From contig NW_017803843.1 in NCBI RefSeq assembly GCF_001625305.1, forward strand, positions 814,263-878,262: DNA of 64,000 bases, given 5' to 3'. Below, in pieces: positions 51,877 to 63,928 of the stretch; within the stretch, counting starts at the first letter, position 1; the number at the start of each line of letters is the position of its first letter. This DNA is from Branchiostoma belcheri. Its lineage: Eukaryota; Chordata; Leptocardii; Amphioxiformes; Branchiostomatidae. The notes under the pieces were generated by a model. It ran no database searches. It was given only the letters and a program-made list of their open reading frames with translations, and was not told the DNA's origin. Made by a program: the position numbers and the translations under genes.

Positions 51877-52010
51877 CAAAACAAAACAAAACAAAACAAA
51901 ACAAAACAAAACAAAACAAAACAAAACAAAACAAAACAAAACAAAACAAAACAAAACAAAACAAAACAAAACAAAACAAAACAAAACAAAACAAAACAAA
52001 ACAAAACAAA
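51877..52010. repeat. (CAAAA)n pentanucleotide microsatellite, about 27 copies
   Basis: 134 bases of uninterrupted CAAAA repeats. The minus-strand frame through it (FCFVL...) is an artefact. Confidence 0.98.
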
Positions 52011-52254
52011 TGAATAAGTTGGCCTAGAGCACCCACACCCTAACCATTTTCCTCAGTTTCCCTAGTTTCTAGAGTGATTACCAAAACCTGGTTTGCCGGT
52101 TAGGATTCAAAAAAAGCGTAGCTCTAGAAATAGAATCTTAACCTATACCCTAACCCTCTACCGGCCACGAAACATCACAGTGTGATCTCCTGTCATCGCC
52201 TACACGGCGGATGATAGTCCATTTTATTTAATTTTTCATTTATTCATTTTACCA

Positions 52255-53640
52255 GAATATACACATTCAGGGCAAAACGCTGGTTGTCAGGAGTTCATGG
52301 GAATAGGGGGTCCAAACTTAGTCACTTTTTCCATTCGGACGGGGTATTCGCCTAGATCTGGCACACGTGATAACATGTATATATACAACATTTCAGTTTT
52401 GACCTTAATGAAAAGTGATAGTTTGGGTCACTGGATGGTCCCTCCACGGTCGACACCCCAGTGGAAAGGACGAAGAGAACCTCGTTAACAAACATGATTC
52501 ACTGAGGTTAACGACTGTTACACACCAGCAGTTTTGAGCCTTGTGGCTTTATGACAGGTTACAGCGGAGCCTATACTGTTCATGTACACATGGGCAAACA
52601 TTCCACTCCATGAAAGCAAGCACTGCATGTTATATTTATTACTACTTATATTGTTTGTTTTCACATAAAATAAATAAATTATTTAACAGCAACAACAATG
52701 ATGATGAGGAGAGGAAAACATGTTATTTTTGTTGGCCTCCGCCTGCCTGATAATAAGAGTGTGATAACAATTATGTTTGTAATTATAACTTTCTTGACGA
52801 CTTTGTGTGGATAGTCCCTCGTCCTAATGAGTCCTACCATCACAGATCGTTCAATATAAAGTCAGCTTAGCTTCAATAATAAGTAATCAGCAATAGTTGA
52901 AAATAAGCTTTATCTCGTTAAGAAAAAACTTGTACAATTTAAAACAACGTTGTACAAAGTGTTTCTGTCTTTACGCGAAATCATGTGGAGTAAATGATAA
53001 CAGAAACCAAAAGATTTAAGCTTATAGAAGATCTATTAAAATCAAGCAGAAACGTTCTAAACTGCTCATTTGCATTTTCCCCCTGTGGTACATATTCTTT
53101 ATAGTAACTTTGATTTTCTATCTTTGCTATATCAGCTTACAAAACGTCAGAGTCCTCGTAGTAGATTTTCAGGACAGATATGTTTCATAATCTACGCGTC
53201 TTAGTTCTCATATCTGCTAAACTAAATCAATTTCAAGAAGACGTTTTCTCGCATCGGCTACACCTTTGCCTTTGCTTCTCGTATCTTTGCCAAATCCTGT
53301 TCGAAGGAGTACCCAAACATGCCAAAGTCCTCCTGGAAGATGTCCCGGAGAGGCAGTATGTCTTCTATAGGGACTTGGCCGTAAATGCCCCCGAAAACAT
53401 TGTCATCGTTAGCTTGTCTCGGCCGCTGTTCCGGCAGAATGTCTTCATTCGCTGTGATGTTGTTCTTCTTCAGGAAAAGTCGAACATCTGAAGCGACCGT
53501 GTCCGTGTGGGCTATGAAGTCGTAGTTAATCTATAGGAGAAAATTTGTATTAGAACTCAATCACATAAGGCAGAAGCGCGCACAAGTCATGGTTTCTGTG
53601 CAAGACGTATTGGAGACACTACGTTGCCCGGCGCGCAAGT
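52255..53640. repeat. Segmental duplication block, copy in unit 2
   Basis: Matches 61093-62485 almost base for base; corresponding landmarks (repeat start, sulfotransferase stop codon, last-exon start) keep an offset of 8837-8838. It includes a short LINE-tail-like start (TTCATTTATTCATTTTACCA) and the last CHST exon. Confidence 0.9.
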
Positions 53641-56600
53641 TATCACTTTTTTGCATTTCGACGCATGCGCCATGATCTGACTATTGTCATCTTCAAGCAG
53701 ATGTAGAGTGGCATACCTATAAAGTTATTTCCAAGCAGATGCAAGGTTGCATATGTAAGATGAACAACTATCACACTGATAGCGCGTCGAAATGCCAGCT
53801 TTTTGTGAAAGCACTTGTTTTTATACAAAGCGACAGTCTAACAGTTTGCACCGGCCCAGCATGCGGCCTCTGAAATACAATGTCGTGTCTGTCATTATTC
53901 GAACCCGGATATTCGTATTTATCATGTACATCTGTCGAGTAATAAAGATCATCGTCTATTGAATGAGTAAGTGAGTGAGCGAGTGTGTGAGTGTGTGAAT
54001 GAATGTGTGTGTGTGAGTGTTTGTGAGTGAGTGAGTGAGTGAGTGAGTGAGTGAGTGAGTGAGTGAGTGAGCGAATGAAGTATGAGTGACTGTGTACCTG
54101 ACATGGTAGACAGAGCCTGTTGATTGATATCCAGTGCTCATCGTCAACCAGCTTCTTCGAAACTGCAAATAGGAAGTCTCTGAAAGACACTGGTTTTGTG
54201 TCGTTGAATGTCCCTTCTTCCTTCACTTTGCTTTTGCTTGACTAGAATACAAACACTACATTTACCTTTGCGATTGAATCGAGAAACAACATACGCCATG
54301 TACATCATGATCTTACAACTATCCCTTAATAGAGGCTGGGGCGCCAGCAGTGCTCACCGAATCACTTGTCCTATCTGCAGGATATATATGACTTTAAGTC
54401 ACTCCTCGACAAAAAAGCTCCTAGAGCATTTCTTCTTTATTATATCTTTATTTTCTCAGTGTATTGGGAGCTACAGCTCAATCTTGCTTCTACCAACACG
54501 CGCCTTCTATATACATTTTCTTTTATTTAACCCTAATTACCAGAATCACGTAACGTGATCGTAGTGTGACGTGGGGAAGAACGCCAATTTACAATAAACG
54601 TTTGAGTATCCTGCTCTGTACTAAAATGTAACTATATTTTTTTTCAAGACTGAAAAAAGTGTCGTACCTTGTCTGGTAGGTTGCGCTCTCGGTATGTTCT
54701 CAGACCATGATTTAGTCTCTTGACCCACTCAAAAACGCTTTCAATTCTTGGCACCTCAACGAATTTGTTGGTCCACGCAGACGCCAACCTACATGTAGGG
54801 TAAGCATAAATGCTGGTGTAATTGACTTAGAATCTAAAGATTCTGGGATCAAATTCCAACAAGCAGTCATAGGCGACAATCCTCCGTGAAGTTTTATATT
54901 TTGCAGATTGGGAACAGTATCCCCCTGAGCATGCCTCGCAACACGTCCTGCCACGTCCCTTGCGGCTTGACCCACGGCCTCGCTTCGCGGCACGACCATG
55001 GCCTCTACCCCGAGCGCGACCTTGGCCATTTGCAGTTCCCCGGCCAATGTCAAGTTCACCGCGTTCAGGTCCTGCGCGAGGTCGAACTCCCCTTCTGCGG
55101 CCACGATCCTGTTCTTCCTCGTAATCGCTGTCATTTTCACTACTCTCTGCGGAATCCTCATCTGACGCGGGATATTCACTGCCAGAATCGGCAGTTGCAA
55201 CGTCTTCCAACACTTGTCCAATCGTATACGTCGCCATTTCGACGATAACACTACGAATCCCCCGCTAAAAACTCAAACAAAAACAAGTTACATAATTAAT
55301 GGTTTATTTGTCACATATTCATTTGTACAGAATGGCAGGCCCCATGTAATTGGGACCTGAATTGCTCTGACAATTACATATTTATCATTGGTTGATTAAT
55401 AAAAAGTTATCACACATTAAAATCATTATCCGTCATTATTATTAATATAAAATACGTTAAAAGCTAATTCGTTTAAAATATCAGATTTGCACACATGTAC
55501 AGGTTGCATTAAAAGTCTTTGGACAATAAAATGGCAATCTCAGTCCCCATTCAGTAGTCGCACGATATGCGGTATTGCACTGTTTTTAAATCTCTCAGTT
55601 CTGGCAGTGACAGAGTTCAGTTTGTAGCTAGATCTAGTGTCTCTACCGCTGGTCTCTCCTCGAGTAGGAGGCAGCCACTGTCTGAATGTCGGGGACTCCA
55701 TCAGACCGCGTCCGAACTTCAGGATCAGGTGTTGACGTCTTTGCTGGAGTGAAGGTAGACCTAGGAGACTGCATGCATCCGAGTACCGGGAGTAGTCTTT
55801 GCCAAGTATGATACGACATGCCCGGCGCTGGATGTTCTCTATCTGGGCTATCTGGGTGGAAGTCAGTCCGGGGCCCCAGACAGGGCAGGCGTATTCACAC
55901 AGGGGACGTACGTAGCTGACGTACACAGTCACCAGGTCAGACACTGGTAGTCTGAACCTTTTCAGGTGTCGTAGGAGGAAGAGACGTCTGCTGCTTTGAC
56001 TGGTGATGTGGTTGACGTGCGTGTTCCATTTGAGGTCAGATTGCACCATGACCCCTAACAGCTTGGCTACAGAGACTTCTTGAAGTGCATGGCCGTCAAT
56101 GTATAAGACTGGGAGAGGAGGGGGGGGTTTTGTAAAGTACACATGCATGGCCTTGCATTTCTTTGGATGTAACTTCATGTAACTGTTCGCAGTCCACTGT
56201 TCCAGGTCGTTGAGATCATGTTGTAGGAGTGAGGGTTCGCGTGTTAGTCGGCTCTCAATCATTGAGAGATCGTCAACAAATTTCCAATTGGTGGATCGGG
56301 TCTTTACAGCGGCGCTGTTGATCATCGCTAAGAAGATGATGGGAGCCAAAACAGTGCCTTGTGGGAGGCCGCAGGTAAGTATCTCCCACTCGGAAAGTGA
56401 ACCCTGGTATAGGACCCGTTGTCTCCTCTCAGAAAGAAAGTCGCAGATCCAGTGGGTCAGTGAAGGTCTGCAGCCTAACTCTAACAGCCTTGATATCGCA
56501 GTTGTATGTTCGACCCTATCAAAAGCTTTAGAGAAATCAGTCAAGACGATGCTGCTAAGTGTACCTCTCCGGTCCGCGGTAGAACTGAGATGGTGAAGGA

Positions 56601-59322
56601 TGTCCACTAGACAATGTGTTGTTGATTTCCCAGGAAGTCCGCCAAACTGTTTGGGATCGATGTTCTGAATGATGTCTACCAACGTCCATTTAGCTACGAA
56701 GCCTTCACATACCTTAGCTAGCAGTGAGGTAAGTGAAACTGGGCGGATTTCTTCTAAGGACGGAGGCTTTGTTTTGGGGATGGGAATGACGGTTGCCTCG
56801 CGCCATTCACGGGGGACGAGGCCCTCACTCAGGGATGCGTTCAGAATGCATGTCAGTGGCTGGCTCAGTTCATATGCAAATTCTCTTATCAGCCGTCCTG
56901 TGATGTTGTCCGGGCCGGCCGCCTTGCGGACACGTACTTTCTGCAACCTGTCGTACATCTCCCATACTTTCACCTGTGGCGGCTGTAGATCTGGGAGGAA
57001 GGCGGGCAGGAGACTGATGTCCAGCGGTGGGAGCGACTGGGTTATTTTGCTGAGGCTGCTGTTAATCGCATCGGCCGATGCTTTGTTGTTGTCCGGAGCA
57101 ATTCCGTCTATGTGGATTACAGGATTGGTTCTGCCCAAGTTAGCCATTGACTTAATGTCCTTGTGCCAGTTGGCTGGGTCGTGTTTCCGTAGGTCTTGCA
57201 CTTTACTACTGTAGAAAGACTGTCTTGCGCTTCGGATTTTCGCCTGTAGTTTGTTACGTACGGCTTTCCATTCTGACGTCTTTCCGTTGTTAAGGGCTCG
57301 TTGGCGAAGGGATATGAGGTTCTTTATCTCAGGGGTGACCCATGGCTTGTCCTTACTATGGATCTTAATACTGCGCGTTGGGAAGTGCTCGGAGATTTTG
57401 TCCTGGAGTGTGTTGTACAGGGCTGTTGTCATGGCTTGGCTTCCCTCTTCTCGTGTGACCTCGGACCAATCATGCGATGTGATCCAAGCGCCGAACGAAC
57501 GCAGTCTTGAGTCTGGCATAGGACGGACGGTTCTTCTCGTAGATTTGTTTGTCTTTGTTTGTTGTCCGGGTAACAAGACTATAGATCTATGGTCACTCAT
57601 CCCCAGTGGGGCGATTGCAGAACACGGATTGTAGAAGCGACCAAGGTTGGTGATGATAAGATCTAAGGTGGCGTCTTCTCTTGTTGGTATGTTGACTACC
57701 TGTTTCATGTTTGTGCTCCGACAGATGTTAGTGACGTCCATTCTGTTGAAATCCCCCCCAATGTAAAATCCAATGTCGGCATACTACCGCGGCAGCGGCG
57801 CCTGCAAGCTACTTCCGGGTGCAACAGCCGGGCGAAAACACATTCAGCGACATTATAGCCTATAGGGATGTTTCTAAAGTATGCTTTTACTGAAACTGCT
57901 ACGGTGAAATTAAAAAGACGTGCATCATCACACCACATGCCAAATTACACAGAAATGCTACGTACAGAACAATGCGTTTTGGCTGCGAACATCTTTAAAA
58001 AGATTCGTATGGTACTACTTATCGGTCCCTCCCTATGTCTGCCTGAAGGATGCCCGACCCCCCGCTACAAACAACGGGTTTTTATGGGCCTTTCCAATTT
58101 GCCTCATAATTGTAGGGGTGCATTTGAAATATTACATTGACCACGAAAACAGCAACGGCAAAAATACACATTCGTGCATCATGACGGCCATGCCCACAGA
58201 CGGCGTATAAAGTTGCATGCCAATTACACAAAGGGAACCCCGTGTTCTAGCAGCTGCGAACACGAAAAAACGGCTGTCCACAACACTCCGTCCGGAGGTC
58301 CTGACCTCCTTCACGGTGTAATAATAGGTGCTCTAATGCTGTGCCCTTCGGAAAGGCACCAACTTCAACCGATTCAGGTACTAGATTACAGTTCCAAATT
58401 TAACAAATAATGTTAACATTTACGACTGACGAATCATCGCCGTTTGTTATGCAAACAAGGTCCTTATTTGCATAAATTCATGTTACGTTCTGCACCAAAA
58501 TTACAGATTTTGTCAACAGACAACCCTCATCAATTATGTAAACGAGACCCAGATTTTGTTAGCCTCACCTCTCCAACGGGTCGCGGACAACGATGATCTT
58601 CCTGTAGGTCGCGAGGCGCAGACTTGCTTCCTCCTCGCTGTAGCTGTTCAATGTTTTAAACCACTGGATGTGGATCCATTCATTTGTGTGCTCGTGACGA
58701 GCCGTGTGGTTATGTTTGTTCGCTAAAAATTCAGCATTACTAATATAGATCGACCGTTCAGTTTTATTGTGCTCCAGATTGTAAAATAACGTTTTCATGG
58801 TTGTGCACCCAGTTTTGGGGACATAGCAGTAGGCCGTCTGGATATTTTCAAAAAACAATAGATGACTTTTAACTTGGGCTTGCGATGGATCCAGCTGAAA
58901 AGTAAAATTGAAAATAAAACAATAGAAAGAAACTCAGCCTCATCAGGCGCAATGGATTATCTTTCAACTCAACTAGCCCCGACCATTCAACTTTAAAGTT
59001 CAAATTCTTCACGCACCTTTCGATAGTGACAAGTGTAAGTTATTTAAAGAAATTTTACATATATTTTCCACATGAAATACATGTAGTTTAAGTTGAGAAA
59101 AACGTAAATTCAAATAGATTATGCTAATTACAACCTTATTTCCATAATCAAGGAGACGAATCCAAAACACAAATATTCGCAAAAGCTCTAAGTATTTCAT
59201 CTCCGAATTCTTGCTGTACAAAGAACCATCGTAACGTACCGATTTCTTCTCACAGTACGCCTTTAACGTGGCGAGTCTGCGGGACTGTTCCTTCTCGGCT
59301 TCCGCTAAGCTGTCCCAATTTT
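53258..59322 (-). CDS. Carbohydrate sulfotransferase (CHST8-14 family), copy 2, anchor exon missing
   Basis: Paralogue of the gene at 44050-46898. Exons equivalent to 2-6 are present and open: 59322-59240, 58894-58569, 54788-54668, 54241-54098 and 53530-53258, with correct phases. The PAPS loop YVPKTGCTTMK, the RDPLER|LASAW junction and the C-terminal EHWISINRLCLPCQ block are conserved. The intron between exons 3 and 4 is swollen to 3.8 kb by transposons. The membrane-anchor exon of copy 1 has no counterpart: its place holds unrelated sequence (59737-60436). The acceptor of the first remaining exon is CGAG instead of CTAG, a poor base at -3. It may be dead, or may use another first exon, such as the open frame ending at 60542. 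Confidence 0.75.
53963..54080. repeat. (GAGT)n microsatellite in CHST copy 2
   Basis: GTGA/GAGT-type tandem repeats in the last intron, same place as in copy 1. Confidence 0.9.
54868..55237 (-). CDS. Unknown acidic then Gly/Arg-rich reading frame within the inserted element
   Basis: Minus-strand frame starting MATYTIGQVLEDVATADSGS, followed by an Asp/Glu/Ser-rich stretch, a Gly-Arg-rich stretch, and a Cys-rich end (TCCEACSGGYCSQSAKY). It then runs over the insertion edge into host intron before stopping at 54827. The acidic start followed by basic and Cys residues recalls N-terminal parts of some transposase proteins, but no catalytic domain is present and the family is not recognised. Confidence 0.4.
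55285..57780 (-). mobile_element. CR1/L2-like non-LTR retrotransposon, 5'-truncated, RT frame open
   Basis: The minus-strand frame 57741-55540 (733 codons) is uninterrupted. It starts within the endonuclease: GGDFNRMDV just upstream of the listed Met, then TREDATLDLIITNL and LGMSDHRS. RT motifs: RPVSLTSLLAKVCE, LTDFSKAFDRVEH, GLPQGTVLAP, FVDDLS, and the C-terminal YACPVWGPGLT and RACRIILGKDY. An upstream in-frame TAG near 57790 and loss of the rest of the endonuclease mark the 5' truncation. The 3' end has TTTATT (AATAAA on the element strand) near 55295. The intact frame suggests recent insertion. Same family type as the element at 7394-9800. Confidence 0.9.
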
Positions 59323-59736
59323 CTCGAGAAAAAAGTTATAATGACATTAAGGCCACAGCAATTAACTTCTTTGCTTCTTGTATTTAAAACAGGAGCATCA
59401 AGCAACATCAAAAAACATGTAAGCAGTTCCCGTATGGGAATCTCTAATGTAACAGCTTAGCTCCAAAAAGTGCCCAACTGGACAATTTATATTTTCATAC
59501 AGTATCAGGGAGTAAATGCAGCTACAGTCAAACCTGTACCCTACAACCATTCACTGTAGTTGAATAGGCAGTCCTGAAAAGGCCTCCTAACACCATTCTT
59601 ATGTGGCGGTGTGATAACACTGCGAATTAATTAGAATGACCACGAAACGGACAGGAGTCAGATAAACGCTATTATTGGTCCATGAGAATGGAACAAATGT
59701 AAACTAGAAAGGCCAATATTTGCTTTGGAGCAAATA

Positions 59737-60436
59737 CAGCGATGGGTTCACCACATTTTACGACATGGCAGGGAAAGAATGGGAAACACAAGGGAAAACA
59801 ATGATTTACATTGATATAACTATAATATGAAGTAAAATACAACTAAAACAACAGTTGGATAGCTATTCCCTACTTTATTGGTTAGGATTTTTAATTGCAT
59901 AATGCAAACTGTTGATTTTCAAAATAAAAAAAAAACGTCCATGCCCGGCATTCCAATGCTGGAGCAGGAAAGCTTGAAATACCTACCAAAACACTTGAAT
60001 ACAGACATACTGTCAGTATGGAAATGCTTCTGTGCAGGTGTTAATCAAGTTAAATCCCAACAGCCAATCAGCAAGAAGTATAGAGGAAAGCTGCATGCCT
60101 ATTGGTTGATGCCCTGCATTCCATTCTGATGACTCATGCCCAAACGTGGTAAACAAGGCAGACTAACACAGTAATACATTTGCTATAACACAGCCAAAAA
60201 ACTCAAATAAAACCATTCTAAAAGCCTGTATCACAATAATTTAAAAAACGCCTAGGGGTATTTGCCCACTGTACCTCCATACCAAATTTCAGGACCTTAG
60301 GCCCTAAAATGAAGAAGCTGAATCCATTTAAAGATATGGCAGGAGGAGGAGGAGAAGGAGGAGAAGGAGGAGGAGAAGAAACATCAGAAAAAGCAATATG
60401 GTTTCACCACACCACTTCGTGGTGACGTGACGAATA
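59737..60436. mobile_element. Sequence replacing the anchor-exon region in CHST copy 2
   Basis: Copy 1 and copy 2 match up to about 46720/59737 and again from about 47481/60437 (AAAGCCTCATCGCAGATACA). In between, copy 2 carries about 700 unrelated bases with GGTTCACCAC near the left and GGTTTCACCACACCACTTCG near the right, a purine-rich GGAGGA run, and no coding frame. It looks like a non-autonomous repeat that came with, or followed, a deletion. Confidence 0.6.
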
Positions 60437-60541
60437 AAAGCCTCATCGCAGATACATCATACTGTGTACATGTGTCCTCAGCTTAGCGAGTTGTAAGGTA
60501 ATACATGTATTAAAAATCAACTTGAGACAAATTTTGCATAC

Positions 60542-60698
60542 CTGTGATGTTAGAAATTTCCTTGTGGATGCTCTCGTCTCGTACTTCAGCCGTGTTCTTG
60601 TCGTTCTGCTCTCTGTGGTCCAATACGTGTACGTGCCATATCCTGGTATTGGTTTGTTGACAGGTTGTCACATTTGTTGACATCTTGTCACCCCGCAA
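60542..60698 (-). other. Candidate alternative first exon of CHST copy 2
   Basis: Open frame MSTNVTTCQQTNTRIWHV followed by VRDESIHKEISNIT, ending at a G|GTATGC donor in phase 1, the phase needed by the next exon at 59322. There is no membrane segment. The matching frame in copy 1 (near 47582-47700) is closed by TGA. Confidence 0.35.
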
Positions 60699-61092
60699 GA
60701 CGCAGACAATATAACACTACCAAACACAGTCGTCCGCTACTGTAATGCTGAAACTGCTGGACACAATAAACTACGACAATGCCACCCGGATGAAATCAAT
60801 ATCCGTATCAGTATCTTTTGACATACATACCCACATTTCTAATATTGATCGCAAATGTGGACCATTTGAACGACCTTCCCCTTCAGCTTGTTTTGCACAT
60901 CATTGCTTTAGGGGTCTTTGGGAATCTTAATCTATACACTAACCCTCTACGCCACAAACATCACGATGTGAATGGACCGTGCTGATACGCTTAAATTAAG
61001 TTTGTCTTGTCCATCATTAGGACATAGCCTGTCATCGCCCACACGGCGTATGATACTCTATTTCATTTCATTTATTCATTTTACCAGGAAGT

Positions 61093-62485
61093 ATATGTAC
61101 ACATTCAGGGCAAAACACTGGTTGTCAGGAGTTCATGGGAATAGGGGGGTCCAAACTTAGTCACTTCTTCCATTCGGACGGGTTATTCGCCTAGATCTGG
61201 CACACGTGCTAACATGTATATATACAACATTTCAGTTTTGGCATTATGCAAAAGTGATAGTTTGGGTCACTGGATGGTCCCTCCACGGTCGACACCCCAG
61301 TGGAAAGGACGAAGAGTTCCTCGTTAACAAACATGATTCACTGAGGTTAACGACTGTTACACACCAGCAGTTTTGAGCCTTGGGGCTTTAAGACAGGTTA
61401 CAGCGGAGCCTATACTGTTCATGTACACATGGGCAAACATTCCACTCCATGAAAGTCAGTACTGCATGTTATATTTATTACTACTTATATTGTTTGTTTT
61501 CACATAAAATAAATAAATTATTTAACAGCAACAACAATGATGATGAGGAGAGGAAAACGTTGTTTTTGTTGTCCTCCACCTGTCTGATAATAAGAGTGTG
61601 ATAACAATTATGTTTGTAATTATAACTTTCTTGACGACTTTGTGTGGACAGTCCCTCGTCCTAATGAGTCCTACCATCAAAGATCGTTCAATATAAAGTC
61701 AGCTTAGCTTCAATAATAAGTAATCAGCAATAGTTGAAAATAAGCTTTACCTCGTTAAGAAAAAACTTGTACAATTTAAAACAACGTTGTACAAAGTGTT
61801 TCTGTCTTTACGCGAAATCATGTGGAGTAAATGATAAAAGAAACCAAAAGATTTAAGCTTATAGAAGATCTATTAAAATCAAGCAGAAACGTTCTAAACT
61901 GCTCATTTGCATTTTCCCCCTGTGGTACATATTCTGTATAGTAATTTTCATTTTCTATCTTTGCTATATCAGCTTACAAAACGTCAAAGTCCTCGTAGTA
62001 GATTTTCAGGACAGATATGTTTCATAATCTACGCGTCTTAGTTCTCATATCTGCTAAACTAAATCAATTTCAAGAAGACGTTTTCTCGAATCGGCTACAC
62101 CTTTGCCTTTGCTTCTCGTATCTTTGCCAAATCCTGTTCGAAGGAGTACCCAAACATGCCAAAGTCCTCCTGGAAGATGTCCCGGAGAGGCAGTATGTCT
62201 TCTATCGGGACTTGGCCGTAAATGCCCCCGAAAACATTGTCATCGTTAGCTTGTCTCGGCCGCTGTTCCGGCAGAACGTCTTCATTCGCTGTGATGTTGT
62301 TCTTCTTTAGGAAAAGTCGAACATCTGAGGCGATCGTGTCCGTGTGGGCTATGAAGTCGTAGTTAATCTAAGGGGAGAAATCTACGTTAGACGTCAAACA
62401 CACAAGGCAGAAGCGCGCACAAGTCATGGTTTGTGTGCAAGAATTATTGGAGACTCAAGGTTGCACGGCGCGCAAGTTATCATTT
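61093..62485. repeat. Segmental duplication block, copy in unit 3
   Basis: Partner of 52255-53640; differences are scattered single bases with almost no net length change. Shows that unit 3 is the youngest copy. Confidence 0.9.
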
Positions 62486-62747
62486 TTTCATATAAAGCGA
62501 CCTTTACACAGGACCAGCTTACGGCCTCTGAAATGCACTATGTGCCGTGTCTGTCGACATTCGAACACGGATATTCGTATGCAACTATTAAGTGAGTGTA
62601 TCAAAGTACCTGGCATGGTAGGCAAAGCCGGTTGTATGATGTCCAGTGCTCATTGTCAATTAGCCTCTTCGAAACGGCGAAGAGAAAATCTCTAAAAGGT
62701 ACCGGTTTTGTGGTGTTGAATGCCTCTTCTTCTTTCACTTTGCTTGA
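62095..62747 (-). pseudogene. Carbohydrate sulfotransferase (CHST8-14 family), copy 3, last two exons only
   Basis: Exons 62747-62610 (46 codons, two shorter than copies 1 and 2 because one SKSK unit is lost; EHWTSYNRLCLPCQ) and 62367-62095 (91 codons, INYDFIAHTDTIASDV) are open with correct splice sites. The upstream exon LASAW... is not found before the inverted-repeat element at 63083, although intron sequence matching copies 1 and 2 is visible up to about 63070. The rest may lie past the window edge, beyond an insertion, so partial here means cut by the window and not proven dead. Confidence 0.7.
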
Positions 62748-63082
62748 CTAGAATACAAGCAATAAATTTACTTTTGCAAGAGAAACTACACTTAAGCCAC
62801 ATACATCAGGGTCTTACAACTATCCCTTAATCTCAGGGGACGCCATAATTTTTGAAAAATTTCTGCAACTTGTGGTCAACTGCTCATCAAGTCACGTGTC
62901 CTATTTGCATAATGCGACGGTGGATTACTAATACATTTTACCACGGAAACTACAGTGCATGTACGAGTATAACCCTGCTTCTACCGGACGAATCTTTGTT
63001 AACTCTGATCACTAGAATCTTCGAGCTGGATTCTAGTGTGTTGTGGAGAAGAACTCCAAAAATAATCTACAACAAAGTTATA

Positions 63083-63928
63083 TATATGTCACAGTAGAGA
63101 TGCAAATCCAGTAGAGTTGCCAACTCTACTAGTAGAGATGGGAATCCTAGTATTTATACTACTGAGTTCCAATCTCTACTAGTAGAGTTGGGAACTCTAC
63201 TAGTAGAGATGGGAATTCCAGTCTCTACTAGTAGAGATGGGAATTCTGGTGTTTTTACTCCAATATCTACTAGGAGTGTTCCAGATTCTCTTACCAGACA
63301 TTGGAATTCTAATCTTTTATAGGACAAATGGGAATTCTTTGAGTTAGACCAGGATATTCTCCAATTCTAGCAAGGAACAATTTTTTTAAATAGACTGAAC
63401 ACCTAAAGTTTCAAATTTATCATATTATAAGGTAAGCCTACATTCACAATTACTATAAATTTAGTTAATTAAATTGCTTAATATTTCAGATATCGAATTG
63501 TGCTTCTATCAATACATCATATCAATTCTGCTTTCTGCTGATCTGTTCACTTTGACATCAACTTTGGAACTGGCTTGGTATGACTGATTACCTCTTATAT
63601 ACCCAGTCACCAACTAACTGGAAAAACCGGTTTAGCACATTGATCATGAGTCTCTAACTCATAATGGCCTGATGAAAATGTCTCTGTTTTACATTTCAGT
63701 GGCAAAAAAATTAAGTGATGTTGGGTAATGATTGAGGTGTGAAAATATTCAGTCTATTTTCCAAAACATTTTTAGGTAACTAATATGACTGTGCCCTTAC
63801 TAATATGACTGTGCCCTGCTAGAATCGTATAAATACGATTTCCATCTCTACTAGTAGAGCTGCCAATTGGCATCTCTACTAGTAGAGTTGCCAACTCTAC
63901 TGGATTTGCATCTCTACTGTGACATATA
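63083..63928. mobile_element. 846 bp inverted-repeat element with internal CTACTAGTAG palindromes
   Basis: The termini TATATGTCACAGTAGAGATG and their complement are about 50-base inverted repeats, including AGTTGCCAACTCTACT. The subterminal zones are packed with the 10-base palindrome CTACTAGTAG (four copies between 63127 and 63240, two between 63846 and 63890). The middle is AT-rich with no reading frame, and has a 19-base direct repeat (ACTAATATGACTGTGCCCT, about 63779 and 63800). The TATA at both outer edges fits a TA or TATA target duplication, as in Tc1/mariner-like MITEs. Confidence 0.8.

Larger units (their letters stand above)
54862..58322. mobile_element. Composite 3.5 kb transposon insertion in CHST copy 2
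   Basis: Defined by comparison with copy 1: intron sequence runs in parallel up to GATTCTGGGATCAAAT (about 54850) and resumes at ATAGGTGCTC (about 58323). Inside are an acidic/Gly-Arg-rich reading frame (54868-55237), a LINE (55285-57780), and about 540 bases of unrecognised sequence on the right. The LINE is probably nested in an older element, but no clean terminal repeats prove this. Confidence 0.7.

Noticed and set aside
51854-52036. Phe-Cys-Val-Leu repeat frame
   Set aside because: Translation of the (CAAAA)n repeat.
53180-53491. Plus-strand frame repeated at 62017-62310
   Set aside because: Duplicated only because both lie antisense to the last sulfotransferase exon in a segmental duplication.
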